Shown here one piece after another: positions 1 through 8,680 of a stretch of DNA of 64,000 nucleotides. Numbering within the stretch: position 1 is the first letter of the stretch; the number at the start of each line of letters is the position of its first letter. Position numbers and translations under genes: made by a program. The DNA is from JBCBDX01 sp039815825 (GTDB lineage: Bacteria; Pseudomonadota; Alphaproteobacteria; Rhizobiales; Rhizobiaceae), in contig JBCBYO010000015.1 of NCBI GenBank assembly GCA_039815825.1, forward strand, positions 1 through 64,000, given 5' to 3'. The notes under the pieces were generated by a model. That model made no database searches. It saw nothing but the letters and a program-made list of their open reading frames with translations, and was not told where the DNA came from.

Positions 1-125
1 CAACAACACAGCAGCCAACCTTCGAAGAACGCGTTGAGCGCAACATGCAATTGGGCGACACATCCGGTCAGGCCGTGCAGCGTGTGTTGAACGAAGAAGA
101 GCTGGACCGCATGAACCTGCGCTAG
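1..125 (+). CDS. C-terminal end of an unidentified protein (5' truncated)
   Basis: The frame with codons starting at position 3 is open from the window edge to a TAG at 123-125. It encodes about 40 residues, rich in Glu, Arg and Gln, ending in the short segment ELDRMNLR, which looks like a charged helical tail. No family can be recognised from this piece. It converges on glyS and is followed by a clear terminator, which supports its being a real gene end. Confidence 0.55.
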   Translation, partial: TTQQPTFEERVERNMQLGDTSGQAVQRVLNEEELDRMNLR

Positions 126-154
126 TGCGCATTCAAAGCATCAAGGTAACGTAA

Positions 155-180
155 GCCGCCGCAGGGCGGCTTTTCTGTTT
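155..180 (+). terminator. Rho-independent terminator of the rightward gene
   Basis: A perfect 6-bp GC stem (GCCGCC at 155-160, GGCGGC at 165-170) with a four-base loop is followed by TTTTCTGTTT. The T-run lies on the plus strand, so it serves the gene ending at 125. Its last bases touch the glyS stop codon. Confidence 0.8.
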
Positions 181-2299
181 ATGCGCCCTCAATCTTTGAG
201 AAATCGGCAAGGTAGCGCGTGGTGGCGCGCAGCGTGTCCAAAAGCGATAGCCGGTTGATCCGCACGGCTGGATCGTCGGCGTTGACCATCACATTGTCAA
301 AGAACGCATCGACCGGCGGTCGCAGTTCGGCCAGCAGGCCAAAGGCCGCTTCATAGTCCTGCGCGGCGATCATCTCTTTAACTTCATGGCCCACATGGTC
401 GAGCACTTTGACCAGCTCTTTTTCGGCCGGTTCCGTGCAAAGTTCCAGATCAACAGGATGGGCAAAAGCGCCTTCGCCATCTTTCTTTTCTTCGGCGGCC
501 AAGATGTTCATGGCCCGCTTAGTGCCCGCCAGAAGCGTCGCGCCGGTCTCGGATTCAACCAGCTTCTGAAGCGCCTCAACCTTGCGCACCAGCAGCAAAA
601 GGTCGTCATCCTCCGGCCCGACAACCGCGTCGATCAGATCATGCCGCGCACCCTTGTCACGCAAATAGACCTTTAGCCGGTCGTGGAAGAAGGAAAGAAG
701 GTTTTCACCTACACCTTTGGAAGAAAGTGGCAAGCGCAGCCCATTCTCCAGAATAATTCGAATAACACCCAACGCCGCGCGCCTTAAAGCATAGGGATCT
801 TTCGAACCGGTTGGCTTTTCGTCAATCGCCCAAAAGCCGGTGAGTGTGTCCAGCTTATCGGCGAGCGCCACGGCAATGGCGACGGGGTCTGTCGGTACGG
901 CATCGGACGGGCCTTGCGGCTTGTAATGATCTTCAATGGCGAGTGCGACGGATGCATCTTCGCCTTGCATTTCGGCATAGGTGCGGCCCATCGCGCCTTG
1001 CACTTCGGGAAACTCGCCAACGATCTCGGTGGTCAAATCAGCTTTGGCTAGATGCGCTGCGCGTTTGGCGAGTGCCTTGTCCGCACCAACGATGGGCGCC
1101 AGTTCTTCCGCCAATTTCGCAATCCGCGCGATCCGCTCGCCCTGCGTGCCCAGCTTGGCATGGAACGTCACGCCCAGATTGTCCAGCTTCGCCATGCGCT
1201 GGTCCAGCGGCTTGGCAATATCGAGATCGAATTTGTCAGCTGACTCACTGAGTTCGCCCAAGTCCGGCAGATCGGCTTGGTCGGTATTCCAAAAGTGCAG
1301 CGCATCGGAAAGGCGGGCCCGCACGACCTTGCCGTTGCCGCGCGCGATCTCCGCGCCGCCATCGGTCGCCGCAATGTTGGAAACAAGAATGAACTTGTTG
1401 GTCAGCTTGCCGTCCGCACCGCGGCACACAAAACATTTCTGGTTCGTCTTGATGGTCAGGCGCACCACCTCGTCGGGAATTTGAAGATAATCCTCTTCAA
1501 ACTCACCCATCAAAACGACGGGCCATTCAACAAGCCCGGGCACTTCTTCCAGCAGCCCGTCATCTTCCACCAGTTCCACGCCATTGGCGAAGGCAAGGTT
1601 ACGTGCGTCGGTGGCGATCATGTCCTTACGGCGATCCGCATCGAGGATCACATGGCGTTTGGCCAGCTGCTCGGCATAATCGTCAAAGCGGCGGACGGTG
1701 AATGCGTCACCGGCATGGAAACGGTGCCCGCGCGTGACATTGCCTGATGCAATCCCATCAACCTCAAAATTGATGACCACGGGCTCTTCGGTTTCCGGAC
1801 CAAAGGTGCACAAAATGGATTGCAAGGGACGCACCCAGCGAAGCGAACCCGGCTCTTTGGAAGCAGCGCCCCAGCGCATGCTTTTCGGCCAAGGAAAGCC
1901 CTTGATGATGCCCGGCATGATTTCGGCGATAATCTCTTCCGCATCGCGCCCCGATTTGCGGATGGTGGCTACGTAAAAATCGCCCTTTTTCGGGTCAGAC
2001 TTGATCTCGGCCTCATCAATAGAGGACAGACCTGCACCGCGCAAAAAGCCCTGTACTGCTTTTTCCGGCGCCCCGACTTTCGGACCTTTGCGCTCTTCGA
2101 CCAAATCCGCCGACCGCGCGGTAACGCCCCGAATATCAAGTGTTAGGCGGCGCGGTGTCCAATAATCACCTGCGGCTTCATAGGTCAGCCCATTGTCGAC
2201 CAAACCATCAGTGACGAGTTTTTTCAAATCGCCCGCAGCCTTTCGCTGCATGCGGGCAGGGATTTCTTCGCAGAAAAGTTCGATAAGAAGATCGGGCAT
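179..2299 (-). CDS. glyS: Glycine--tRNA ligase beta subunit
   Basis: The 706-residue product is the usual size for the beta chain of the bacterial alpha2beta2 glycyl-tRNA synthetase. It opens with the family-typical segment PDLLIELFCEEIPARM and contains TRGHRFHAGDAF near residue 190. This subunit carries tRNA-binding functions, and its C-terminal part resembles the anticodon-binding domain of class I arginyl enzymes. The catalytic alpha chain, glyQ, lies about 4.4 kb upstream on the same strand with seven other genes in between rather than adjacent. The VOC-family gene starts 22 bases upstream, so the two are probably co-transcribed. Confidence 0.97.
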   Translation of the reverse strand: MPDLLIELFCEEIPARMQRKAAGDLKKLVTDGLVDNGLTYEAAGDYWTPRRLTLDIRGVTARSADLVEERKGPKVGAPEKAVQGFLRGAGLSSIDEAEIKSDPKKGDFYVATIRKSGRDAEEIIAEIMPGIIKGFPWPKSMRWGAASKEPGSLRWVRPLQSILCTFGPETEEPVVINFEVDGIASGNVTRGHRFHAGDAFTVRRFDDYAEQLAKRHVILDADRRKDMIATDARNLAFANGVELVEDDGLLEEVPGLVEWPVVLMGEFEEDYLQIPDEVVRLTIKTNQKCFVCRGADGKLTNKFILVSNIAATDGGAEIARGNGKVVRARLSDALHFWNTDQADLPDLGELSESADKFDLDIAKPLDQRMAKLDNLGVTFHAKLGTQGERIARIAKLAEELAPIVGADKALAKRAAHLAKADLTTEIVGEFPEVQGAMGRTYAEMQGEDASVALAIEDHYKPQGPSDAVPTDPVAIAVALADKLDTLTGFWAIDEKPTGSKDPYALRRAALGVIRIILENGLRLPLSSKGVGENLLSFFHDRLKVYLRDKGARHDLIDAVVGPEDDDLLLLVRKVEALQKLVESETGATLLAGTKRAMNILAAEEKKDGEGAFAHPVDLELCTEPAEKELVKVLDHVGHEVKEMIAAQDYEAAFGLLAELRPPVDAFFDNVMVNADDPAVRINRLSLLDTLRATTRYLADFSKIEGA

Positions 2300-2320
2300 G
2301 GATCGCGTTCTTAAAAAGGA

Positions 2321-2719
2321 CTAGTCGAGGTCTTGCCCGAAAGCGATATCGTGTCCGTCCAGATCCTGAATGCCGAACTCGAGCACGCCATAGGGCTTTT
2401 CGTGAAGCTCGTAATCGATCCGCGCGCCGTTGGCTATGAATTCTTCATAAATTGCTTTGGCATCATCCACCCAAAAGTAGGCATTCCACATATGATGCAC
2501 GATCTTCCAGTTTGGTTGATTGGTGTGATCTGCTGGCGCAAGCGACAACATGACGAAGCACGCGTCTCTTTTCAAAATGGCAAAGTTTGGCGGCTCACCC
2601 CAAAGCCTTGCCTTGAAACCAAGGCTCTCGCGCCAATAGGCAACGCTCGCTTCAAGGTCGCGAACAAGCAGAACAGGTGCCTGCTCAACGAGTTTGCCGC
2701 GTTTGGTATCGTCTACCAT
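2321..2719 (-). CDS. VOC (glyoxalase/bleomycin-resistance) family protein
   Basis: The 132-residue protein has the single beta-alpha-beta-beta-beta fold pattern of the vicinal oxygen chelate superfamily: APVLLVRDLEASVAYWRESLGF at the start and GVLEFGIQDLDGHDIAFGQ at the end. Such short members include glyoxalases, dioxygenases and antibiotic-binding proteins, and the substrate cannot be read from sequence. Its ATG overlaps the last codons of the upstream DUF2207 gene by 7 bases. The GGN glycine codons of that gene's tail supply the only purine-rich sequence in the ribosome-binding position, which suggests translational coupling. Confidence 0.85.
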   Translation of the reverse strand: MVDDTKRGKLVEQAPVLLVRDLEASVAYWRESLGFKARLWGEPPNFAILKRDACFVMLSLAPADHTNQPNWKIVHHMWNAYFWVDDAKAIYEEFIANGARIDYELHEKPYGVLEFGIQDLDGHDIAFGQDLD

Positions 2720-4647
2720 CCGCCACCACCGCCGCCGCCTCCGCCGCCGCCGGAAAAACCTCCACCGCCGGAGAACCCAGACGATGATGATTTGGGTGCG
2801 GGCATCGCCGACGTCATCGAGCTTGAAAGATCGCCGGCAAGATTGCCAAACGTATCGCCAAAACTGTCCGGATCGAAGCCGTCACGCCCCGAACGATACC
2901 AGTTTGGCCCATAGTACGCGGTAGCTCCGGCCGCCCCTGCTGCAACCGCCGCTGCGAGCCAGCCTTGAAAAGCGTTGGTCCACGGTTTTTCAACGCCCAG
3001 AGCAATCGCATAGGGCAGGAGTGTCTCGTAATGCTGCGGGCTCATGTCCGGTGAACCGAGCATGTTCATGCGGTCTTTTTCCGAAACGCTCAAATAGCGC
3101 TTTAACCCTTTGACTTCCGCCATCCGGGTTTGGCCCAGTGCTGTTGGTGCGCCCATCAGGAAGAAAAACACAATGTTCGTGAGCAACAGGGCACCCAGTG
3201 CACCGACTACCGGCGCAAATGGTGCGATATCCAACGTTGAAATTTCGGAGAAAATTGCACCGCCGATGCCAAATGCAAACACACCCATAAAGATGGATAT
3301 GAACGCAAATTGGATTTTGCCTGCAAGGCCGCTGTTCAAAGATTTGGCCATTGCGGGGATCATCACCGACGCGAATATTGCTATAAATCCGGTGGGTATA
3401 ATGAGCGCAAGGGCGTCATCGGTGAAACGCGCAAAGATGATGGTGCCGATGGCGATGGCGACCGATAGAACGACACCGAAAACCACCCATCCCGAATTGG
3501 ATTTATAGTAGATGGAGCGGTGCTCCTTCTCCATGGCGCCAGTGAACTTGCTGGCTAGCGTCTGGACACTTTTGCCATTGGCCTTGTTCAGCGTCAGCGA
3601 ACCGCCTCTTGAACCGATGCGATCAATGAGAGCCTTTTCACCCGTGGGCAGACTGGTTCGTGGCAAAGCCTGTTCCGTACGCGTCATCGCCAAATCACCA
3701 TCGACTTTGTCCAGCGTCAAAAGGCCCTTCACCGCAAGGCTGACGGCTGCCGCGGATATTGCCGTAAAGCCGCGACCGCGCAGTCCCTTGTTCTCCACAT
3801 AGTGAGCCAGCGCGGGTGAAACCCCTTCTGGCAGATCCCATCGAGGTACGACAACTTCTGATGGTGGATCCCGGCCGACGCGGTTCCATCCCCATAGGTA
3901 ATAGCCGACGACACCCAATAGACCGCCATAAGCGATGATCAGTGCCAAATTATCGCGCAACCACCAGGCAAGCATCTGGCTGCTGTCGGGCGGGCTGATG
4001 AAGCCCTTTGGAAACTTTACGCCGACCGTAAGCCCTTCACGTAAGGCGAGCGTCTGTGTCGTTCGAAACTCGGCAACATTGCCTTGTCCGACAATCGCAC
4101 CGGTAGCGTTTCTTTCATTGGCGCCAAAACGACCTGTGAAAAAAACCACGCCGGTCGCGGGCGTCCCTTGGGGAAGCGTCACGCGTGCGGTGGCGGTTTC
4201 AATAGGGAAGTCCCAAAAGTTGCCAGTCACGTTCCAGAAGAGCTCATCATGATCTTCAAAAAACCTTAGCTGCCGATCGGTGGTGTAAGTGATGACATAC
4301 TCATAGACACCGGGTTGTAGAAAGATATCGGCGTTGCCGATGCGCACCCGCGCTGCACGCGCACCCCGTTCAACAGCAAAATTTTCCGCGCGCCCGTTTC
4401 GGGTCACCGACGACACCGAGAAGGGGACGCCAACTTCCCGTCCGTTTTCCTCACGCACCGTTGGAAAGTCTCGAAAAATCCCACGCCGGATCTGGCGTCC
4501 TTCAGCGACAACGCGAATTGTCTCGCGCACCTGGAGGCTGCCATCGGTTTGAACCGAAATAACACTGTCGAACAGTAAAATGCGTTCATCTGCCTGCGCT
4601 ACCAACGCGGTGCTGATCAGCAATAACAGAGCGGCAAGGATGCGCAT
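2713..4647 (-). CDS. DUF2207 domain membrane protein with glycine-rich tail
   Basis: This 644-residue protein has a signal peptide (LLLLISTALVAQA), then an extracytoplasmic beta-rich DUF2207 domain to about residue 230. A transmembrane segment follows near 232-250, then a cytoplasmic region and a cluster of membrane helices around 385-500. The last 25 residues are nearly all glycine and end in Trp. This layout is well known in bacterial proteins encoded beside LemA; their function is unsettled. It lies 19 bases downstream of the LemA gene, as is common for this pair. The poly-glycine coding tract at 2720-2755 is a CCG-type simple repeat. Confidence 0.9.
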   Translation of the reverse strand: MRILAALLLLISTALVAQADERILLFDSVISVQTDGSLQVRETIRVVAEGRQIRRGIFRDFPTVREENGREVGVPFSVSSVTRNGRAENFAVERGARAARVRIGNADIFLQPGVYEYVITYTTDRQLRFFEDHDELFWNVTGNFWDFPIETATARVTLPQGTPATGVVFFTGRFGANERNATGAIVGQGNVAEFRTTQTLALREGLTVGVKFPKGFISPPDSSQMLAWWLRDNLALIIAYGGLLGVVGYYLWGWNRVGRDPPSEVVVPRWDLPEGVSPALAHYVENKGLRGRGFTAISAAAVSLAVKGLLTLDKVDGDLAMTRTEQALPRTSLPTGEKALIDRIGSRGGSLTLNKANGKSVQTLASKFTGAMEKEHRSIYYKSNSGWVVFGVVLSVAIAIGTIIFARFTDDALALIIPTGFIAIFASVMIPAMAKSLNSGLAGKIQFAFISIFMGVFAFGIGGAIFSEISTLDIAPFAPVVGALGALLLTNIVFFFLMGAPTALGQTRMAEVKGLKRYLSVSEKDRMNMLGSPDMSPQHYETLLPYAIALGVEKPWTNAFQGWLAAAVAAGAAGATAYYGPNWYRSGRDGFDPDSFGDTFGNLAGDLSSSMTSAMPAPKSSSSGFSGGGGFSGGGGGGGGGGGW

Positions 4648-4666
4648 CGCTCAGTGACCTTTTTGG

Positions 4667-5233
4667 CTAGCCGTTAAAACTCACATCCGGCACGGCGCGG
4701 TCTGCCGGATTTTCCAATTCAAAATAATCGGCTTGGATAAAGTTGAATGTGCTGGCCACAAAGTTAGACGGGAAGCTCTCAACCTTGACGTTCAGCTCAC
4801 GTGCCGAACCATTATAGTAGCGGCGCGACATTTGTATTTCGTTTTCAACAGTCTCAAGCGTTTGCTGCAGTTCAAGAAAATTCTCATTGGCCTTCAAGTC
4901 TGGATAGGCTTCCGCAACCGCAAAAAGTTTGCCCAGCGCTTGGCTTAAAAGACCCTCTGCTGCGGCCCGTCCGGCGATATCGCCAGCGGGCACATTTTGT
5001 GCGCGTGTGCGCATTTCGGTGACTTCGGCAAGCGTCTCTTTTTCGTGGCTTGCATAGCCTTTGACCGTTTCAACCAGGTTCGGGATCAAATCGGCGCGTC
5101 GCTTCAATTGGACGTCAATGCCCGACCATGCTTCCTGCACCATCTGTCGTGCCCGAACCAGGCCATTATAGGTGACGATAAGGTAGCCGATAATGACAAC
5201 GGCGACGATGAGAGTAATAAGTCCGCCAGACAT
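4667..5233 (-). CDS. LemA family membrane-anchored protein
   Basis: I chose the ATG at 5233 (188 residues) because GGGAG sits nine bases before it. One N-terminal membrane helix (LITLIVAVVIIGYLIVTY) is followed by the long helical LemA domain. The recognisable segments are GIDVQLKRRADLIPNLVETV, then NENFLELQQTLETVE and ARELNVKVESFPSNFVA. LemA proteins have the N terminus outside and a periplasmic helical bundle. Their role is not established, though association with DUF2207 partners, as here, is frequent. Confidence 0.93.
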   Translation of the reverse strand: MSGGLITLIVAVVIIGYLIVTYNGLVRARQMVQEAWSGIDVQLKRRADLIPNLVETVKGYASHEKETLAEVTEMRTRAQNVPAGDIAGRAAAEGLLSQALGKLFAVAEAYPDLKANENFLELQQTLETVENEIQMSRRYYNGSARELNVKVESFPSNFVASTFNFIQADYFELENPADRAVPDVSFNG

Positions 5234-5323
5234 GTGATGATCTCCCAAGACATCTGCTAGGCCTTGTCCTACCCGCTCAAAAGCGGCCTGTCACCCGTCA
5301 CGAATCGCATGTCATGTGAATGC

Positions 5324-5361
5324 AAAAAGAAAGACCCGCTTGGCGTGTGCCAAACGGGTCT
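5324..5361 (-). terminator. Rho-independent terminator of the fasciclin gene
   Basis: A 13-bp stem with one mismatch (5332-5344 pairing with 5349-5361) around a GTGT loop is followed, on the minus strand, by TTCTTTTT (complement of 5324-5331). It sits 26 bases beyond the stop codon of the fasciclin-domain gene. It separates that gene from lemA, so lemA must have its own promoter or rely on read-through. Confidence 0.85.
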
Positions 5362-5386
5362 TGGGTTTGCCTTGGCTGAGAGGGAA

Positions 5387-5878
5387 TCAGCTGTCTGGCA
5401 ACATTACAGTGTCGATGACATGGATAATGCCGTTTGACGCACGAATGTCAGCAGACACGACAGTTGCGTTGTCTACGGTCACGCCGCTGCCATCCTTTGT
5501 CACTGCCAAAAGGCGATCGCCGCCAGCTTTGATCGTGCGCACATGGATGGTTGGGCCAGGCAGCTGGTTGGATGCCAACTCACGTGGCAACACATGGTAT
5601 GACAGGATCGCAACAAGCTGGTCTTTGTTCTCTGGCTTGAGCAGGGTTTCAACTGTGCCAGCAGGAAGCGCTGCAAATGCTTCATCTGTAGGTGCGAAAA
5701 CAGTGAGGTTTTCGCCGTTGGCGAGTGCACCTGCAAGGCCTGCTGCTTCAGCAGCTGCGAGCAAAGTGTTGAATGAACCGGCGCCTTGGGCGACTTCTAC
5801 AATGTTGTCAGCTTGTGCTGGAACAGTTGCAAAAGCTGTTGCTGTCGCAACGACGGCGGCTGTGAGGAATTTGCGCAT
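5387..5878 (-). CDS. Secreted fasciclin (FAS1) domain protein
   Basis: The 163-residue product starts with a Sec signal peptide ending AFATVPAQA and then consists of a single FAS1 domain. The H1 box (FAPTDEAFAALPAGT) and the later ILSYHVLP and NGIIHVIDTVMLP segments are plain. FAS1 proteins are adhesion-type extracellular or periplasmic domains whose ligands vary. AGGAG lies seven bases before the ATG. The gene is flanked by its own terminator and by a 180-base upstream region, so it is probably transcribed alone. Confidence 0.93.
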   Translation of the reverse strand: MRKFLTAAVVATATAFATVPAQADNIVEVAQGAGSFNTLLAAAEAAGLAGALANGENLTVFAPTDEAFAALPAGTVETLLKPENKDQLVAILSYHVLPRELASNQLPGPTIHVRTIKAGGDRLLAVTKDGSGVTVDNATVVSADIRASNGIIHVIDTVMLPDS

Positions 5879-5980
5879 CGTGATACTCCTGAATGCATGT
5901 CCGACGACACAGTGTCTCTGCGTCGCTGGGTCGCTCTACGGAGATCCCTCCATGCGGATTTCTTTTAATCGTCGGTAATC

Positions 5981-6002
5981 GATCACGATATTGTTTGTGA
6001 TC
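5981..6002. promoter_or_regulatory. Inverted repeat upstream of the fasciclin gene
   Basis: GATCAC at 5981-5986 and GTGATC at 5997-6002 form a perfect 6-bp dyad with a 10-base AT-rich centre, about 105 bases in front of the fasciclin start codon. The spacing fits one DNA turn and a half, as in many dimeric repressor sites, but no regulator can be named. Confidence 0.25.
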
Positions 6003-6058
6003 CAAAACAGTCCGGATGCGTAACCGCCGCTCTGCCGCTCAATACCGGCGTTTGATTA

Positions 6059-6295
6059 TTACAATGCGGCGTGGCTACCGTCGCAGAACGGTTCGCCGTC
6101 TGTCTGCTTGCAAGCGCAGAAAAATTTCTTTCCATCTTCTTCTGCGGTCCATTTCATCGGTGCAAATTCCGACCCCTGATGCGAGCCATCGCAAAAGGGC
6201 TGGTTTGATGACTGCCCGCAGGTGCACCAAAAATAGCTTTTTCCCGCCTCAACATCCACCGGGATAGGTAGTTTCGCTGCAACTTCACCCTTCAT
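6059..6295 (-). CDS. CDGSH iron-sulfur protein (two motifs)
   Basis: Starting at the ATG at 6295, which has AAGGAGAG seven bases upstream, the product has 78 residues. It holds two copies of the CDGSH-type 2Fe-2S motif (C-x-C ... CDGSH), around residues 23-38 and 61-75: CTCG...PFCDGSH and CACKQ...PFCDGSH. These small soluble proteins bind labile 2Fe-2S clusters with three Cys and one His ligand each and act in electron or cluster transfer. The physiological partner is unknown. An upstream in-frame extension to 6355 lacks a ribosome-binding site. Confidence 0.9.
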   Translation of the reverse strand: MKGEVAAKLPIPVDVEAGKSYFWCTCGQSSNQPFCDGSHQGSEFAPMKWTAEEDGKKFFCACKQTDGEPFCDGSHAAL

Positions 6296-6378
6296 CGCAA
6301 TCTCTCCTTTTGAATTAGTAGACGTTGCGTTTCTTCGTGATCGATGGCCAGCCACTTATTTGGCGACGCACTGTCAAC

Positions 6379-6708
6379 TTAAACGGGTTCGTCGTCTTCG
6401 TCCTCATAGGCGTAGCGCTTGGGTGGAAGTGGGTTGGATGAAACGGCAGCAAAATAAGCAGCCAATATGCCAACGGCGATAAGCCCCAGGCTGAAGCGGA
6501 AAAAACTCGGTTCCGCGATCGCCACCGCAATCACGCGCCAAAGCACAGCCAGTGAATAGCCAAACGACAAAATCCAGAATATGCGCGCCATGCCCGGTTT
6601 GCGAATGCGTTGGAGGTGCCAGAACACCAATATACCGAACAGGCACATGGCGGCTGTCATCGCAAAATTCAGCGAAACCATCAGGTAAAAATCGGCCGAG
6701 GCGTTCAT
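6379..6708 (-). CDS. Small three-helix membrane protein of unknown function
   Basis: The 109 residues hold three predicted membrane helices (about 8-28, 41-60 and 70-90), with a positively charged loop HLQRIRKPG between the first two. The tail is acidic, ending YEDEDDEPV. I do not recognise the family. It starts 21 bases after the glyQ stop, with GTGGGAA just before the ATG, so it is probably read as part of the glyQ transcript. Confidence 0.7.
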   Translation of the reverse strand: MNASADFYLMVSLNFAMTAAMCLFGILVFWHLQRIRKPGMARIFWILSFGYSLAVLWRVIAVAIAEPSFFRFSLGLIAVGILAAYFAAVSSNPLPPKRYAYEDEDDEPV

Positions 6709-6729
6709 TTCCCACTCGCCCTTCGGTCG

Positions 6730-7674
6730 TTATTGTGCGCCACCTGCTTCGGTCAGAAGAAAGGCCTCGCCACACGCCTTTGACAAATTGCGCACGCGCA
6801 AGATGTAGCTTTGACGCTCCGTCACCGAGATAACGCCGCGTGCATCAAGCAGGTTGAAAACATGGCTCGCCTTTATGCACTGATCGTACGCTGGCAGGAC
6901 ACACTTATGCAGCATTGCGTTGCTCTCGCTGGATGGTGCGCCTGCTGCCAAAATGGCTTCACACTCTTTTTCAGCATCCTCAAAGTGCCGCATCAACATT
7001 TTAGTGTCTGCGATTTCAAAATTATGGCGGGAATATTCTTGCTCAGCTTGCAAGAAAACATCGCCATAGCTGATCTTTTCATCGCCCTGAAGGCCGTTGA
7101 AGTTCAGATCATAGACGTTGTCGACATTTTGCACATACATCGCCAAGCGTTCCAAGCCATAGGTTAGTTCACCTGAAACCGGGGCGCATTCAATGCCGCA
7201 AACCTGTTGGAAATAGGTGAACTGAGACACTTCCATCCCATCGCACCAACATTCCCATCCAAGACCCCAAGCGCCAAGCGTCGGGCTTTCCCAATCATCC
7301 TCAACAAATCGGATATCATGCAAAAGTGGGTCGATGCCGATGGCTTTCAGCGAGCCGAGATAGAGATCCTGTAAGTCTGGCGGGGATGGCTTCAGGAGCA
7401 CCTGATACTGGTAGTAGTGCTGCAGCCGGTTTGGGTTTTCACCATAGCGGCCATCGGTGGGTCGCCGTGAGGGCTGCACATAGGCAGCCTTCCAAGGCTT
7501 TGGTCCAAGTGAACGCAACGTCGTCGCTGGGTGAAATGTGCCCGCACCCACTTCCATATCATAAGGCTGCAGCACGGCGCAGCCGTACGCGGCCCAATAG
7601 TTATGAAGCGTCAGTATCAGACCCTGAAAGGATTGTGTTGGGTCAAGAGGATTAGGCGTTGGGTGCGCGGTCAT
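6730..7674 (-). CDS. glyQ: Glycine--tRNA ligase alpha subunit
   Basis: The 314-residue protein is the catalytic class II chain of the tetrameric glycyl-tRNA synthetase. Conserved segments are easy to see: FQGLILTLHNYWAAYGCAVLQPYDMEVGAGTF near the start, and PWKAAYVQPSRRPTDGRYGENPNR (motif 2 region) around residues 80-104. It charges tRNA-Gly using glycine and ATP. Its partner glyS lies downstream on the same strand at 179-2299, separated by seven genes. No good ribosome-binding site precedes the ATG at 7674, but the conserved N terminus fits it. Confidence 0.97.
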   Translation of the reverse strand: MTAHPTPNPLDPTQSFQGLILTLHNYWAAYGCAVLQPYDMEVGAGTFHPATTLRSLGPKPWKAAYVQPSRRPTDGRYGENPNRLQHYYQYQVLLKPSPPDLQDLYLGSLKAIGIDPLLHDIRFVEDDWESPTLGAWGLGWECWCDGMEVSQFTYFQQVCGIECAPVSGELTYGLERLAMYVQNVDNVYDLNFNGLQGDEKISYGDVFLQAEQEYSRHNFEIADTKMLMRHFEDAEKECEAILAAGAPSSESNAMLHKCVLPAYDQCIKASHVFNLLDARGVISVTERQSYILRVRNLSKACGEAFLLTEAGGAQ

Positions 7675-7842
7675 TGTTACACAAGTATCGTTGAATGAAC
7701 TTGCCGGTCAGTCGCACGACCACTTGTGACGGTCAAGGATGGATCGGCATTCGCCAACGACTGGCGGTTACCCCAACGCGCTTTTATAACCGTTGTGTCA
7801 ATTCGTTGTTCATCCCAGATGATCCTCGTCCACCAAGGTCAC

Positions 7843-8517
7843 TTAGGATAAGCCAGATCTAGCGTTATCTTCGGTTCGATCATCGTAGGCGTCCAGGTAC
7901 TGGCCCGGATGCGTTGCGTGGGGTGACCGATCCGCCTGATAGAGCTGTGCCAAGTAGTCAACGTGCGCGATTTCTTCGTCCAAATGGTCTTCCAGTTGCA
8001 GCTCTTCTATTTGTTCTCGGGCTAGCGTGTCTCGGACCTGGTCTTCAAGGCCGGGGATATCCGACGTTGCGGTTAAATGATCGCCCAGGCGTCTCAACGC
8101 ACCCGCCTGTACTTGTCGCTCAGCATTGACCTCTGCCAGCATGCCAAATCGCTCGCTGTCCCCTGTGAGAATGCTTCCCGGGTGATTGAGCCGATCTGCA
8201 TATTGTAGCGTGCTATTGTATTCGGCATCAATTTCGCCCTTTAGATGAATAAGTTCCGGCGACATGGCTTCACGGAGCGCCGCTCGAACTCCCTCAGATT
8301 CGATATTCTCTCTTACGTGGCTGGCATATTGAAGATTTTGCAAGCGTTGTTCGATGTTGAGTTCATTGTCTTCCGGAGTAACGGCATTGTAATGGGTAAT
8401 CATCTGCCGTGCCGCTTCCAATTGCTCAGGGTTGTCGAGCTGCGATCCATCAGTGTGTGTATCGTCGCTTGCGACTGACGCTTCGGCTTCATATTCAGAT
8501 CTTGCGCGTTTGGGCAT
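7843..8517 (-). CDS. Acidic helical protein of unknown function
   Basis: A 224-residue product preceded by AGAGGAG about ten bases before the ATG. It has no signal peptide, membrane helix or cysteine. It opens with a short basic patch (MPKRARSEYEAEA), continues with a disordered Asp/Ser/Thr stretch, and then consists of helical, Glu/Asp/Leu-rich sequence such as REQIEELQLEDHLDEEIAHVDYLAQL. The C terminus (YDDRTEDNARSGLS) is again polar. No homologous family is recognised. It lies between the glyQ and S49 peptidase genes on the same strand, with gaps of over 150 bases on both sides, so it may have been added to an otherwise conserved neighbourhood. Confidence 0.7.
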   Translation of the reverse strand: MPKRARSEYEAEASVASDDTHTDGSQLDNPEQLEAARQMITHYNAVTPEDNELNIEQRLQNLQYASHVRENIESEGVRAALREAMSPELIHLKGEIDAEYNSTLQYADRLNHPGSILTGDSERFGMLAEVNAERQVQAGALRRLGDHLTATSDIPGLEDQVRDTLAREQIEELQLEDHLDEEIAHVDYLAQLYQADRSPHATHPGQYLDAYDDRTEDNARSGLS

Positions 8518-8680
8518 ATGTCGCGTTGCTCCTCTGTCCTTTGGTCAGTGGCGCTTAAAAAGTCCAGCTGATGAAAAAAACATGAGTAGCAGCGCATTGT
8601 GGCCCATTCACGCCATCTTTATGAAGATTTTGGATAGAGGCGTTCACTTGCCGGATCGCGATTTAAAGGTTTAGGGGAGC

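Noticed and set aside
1168..2146. Several 60-160 residue frames inside glyS and other large genes on both strands
   Set aside because: They are shadow frames of highly conserved genes, with no ribosome-binding sites and no family features.
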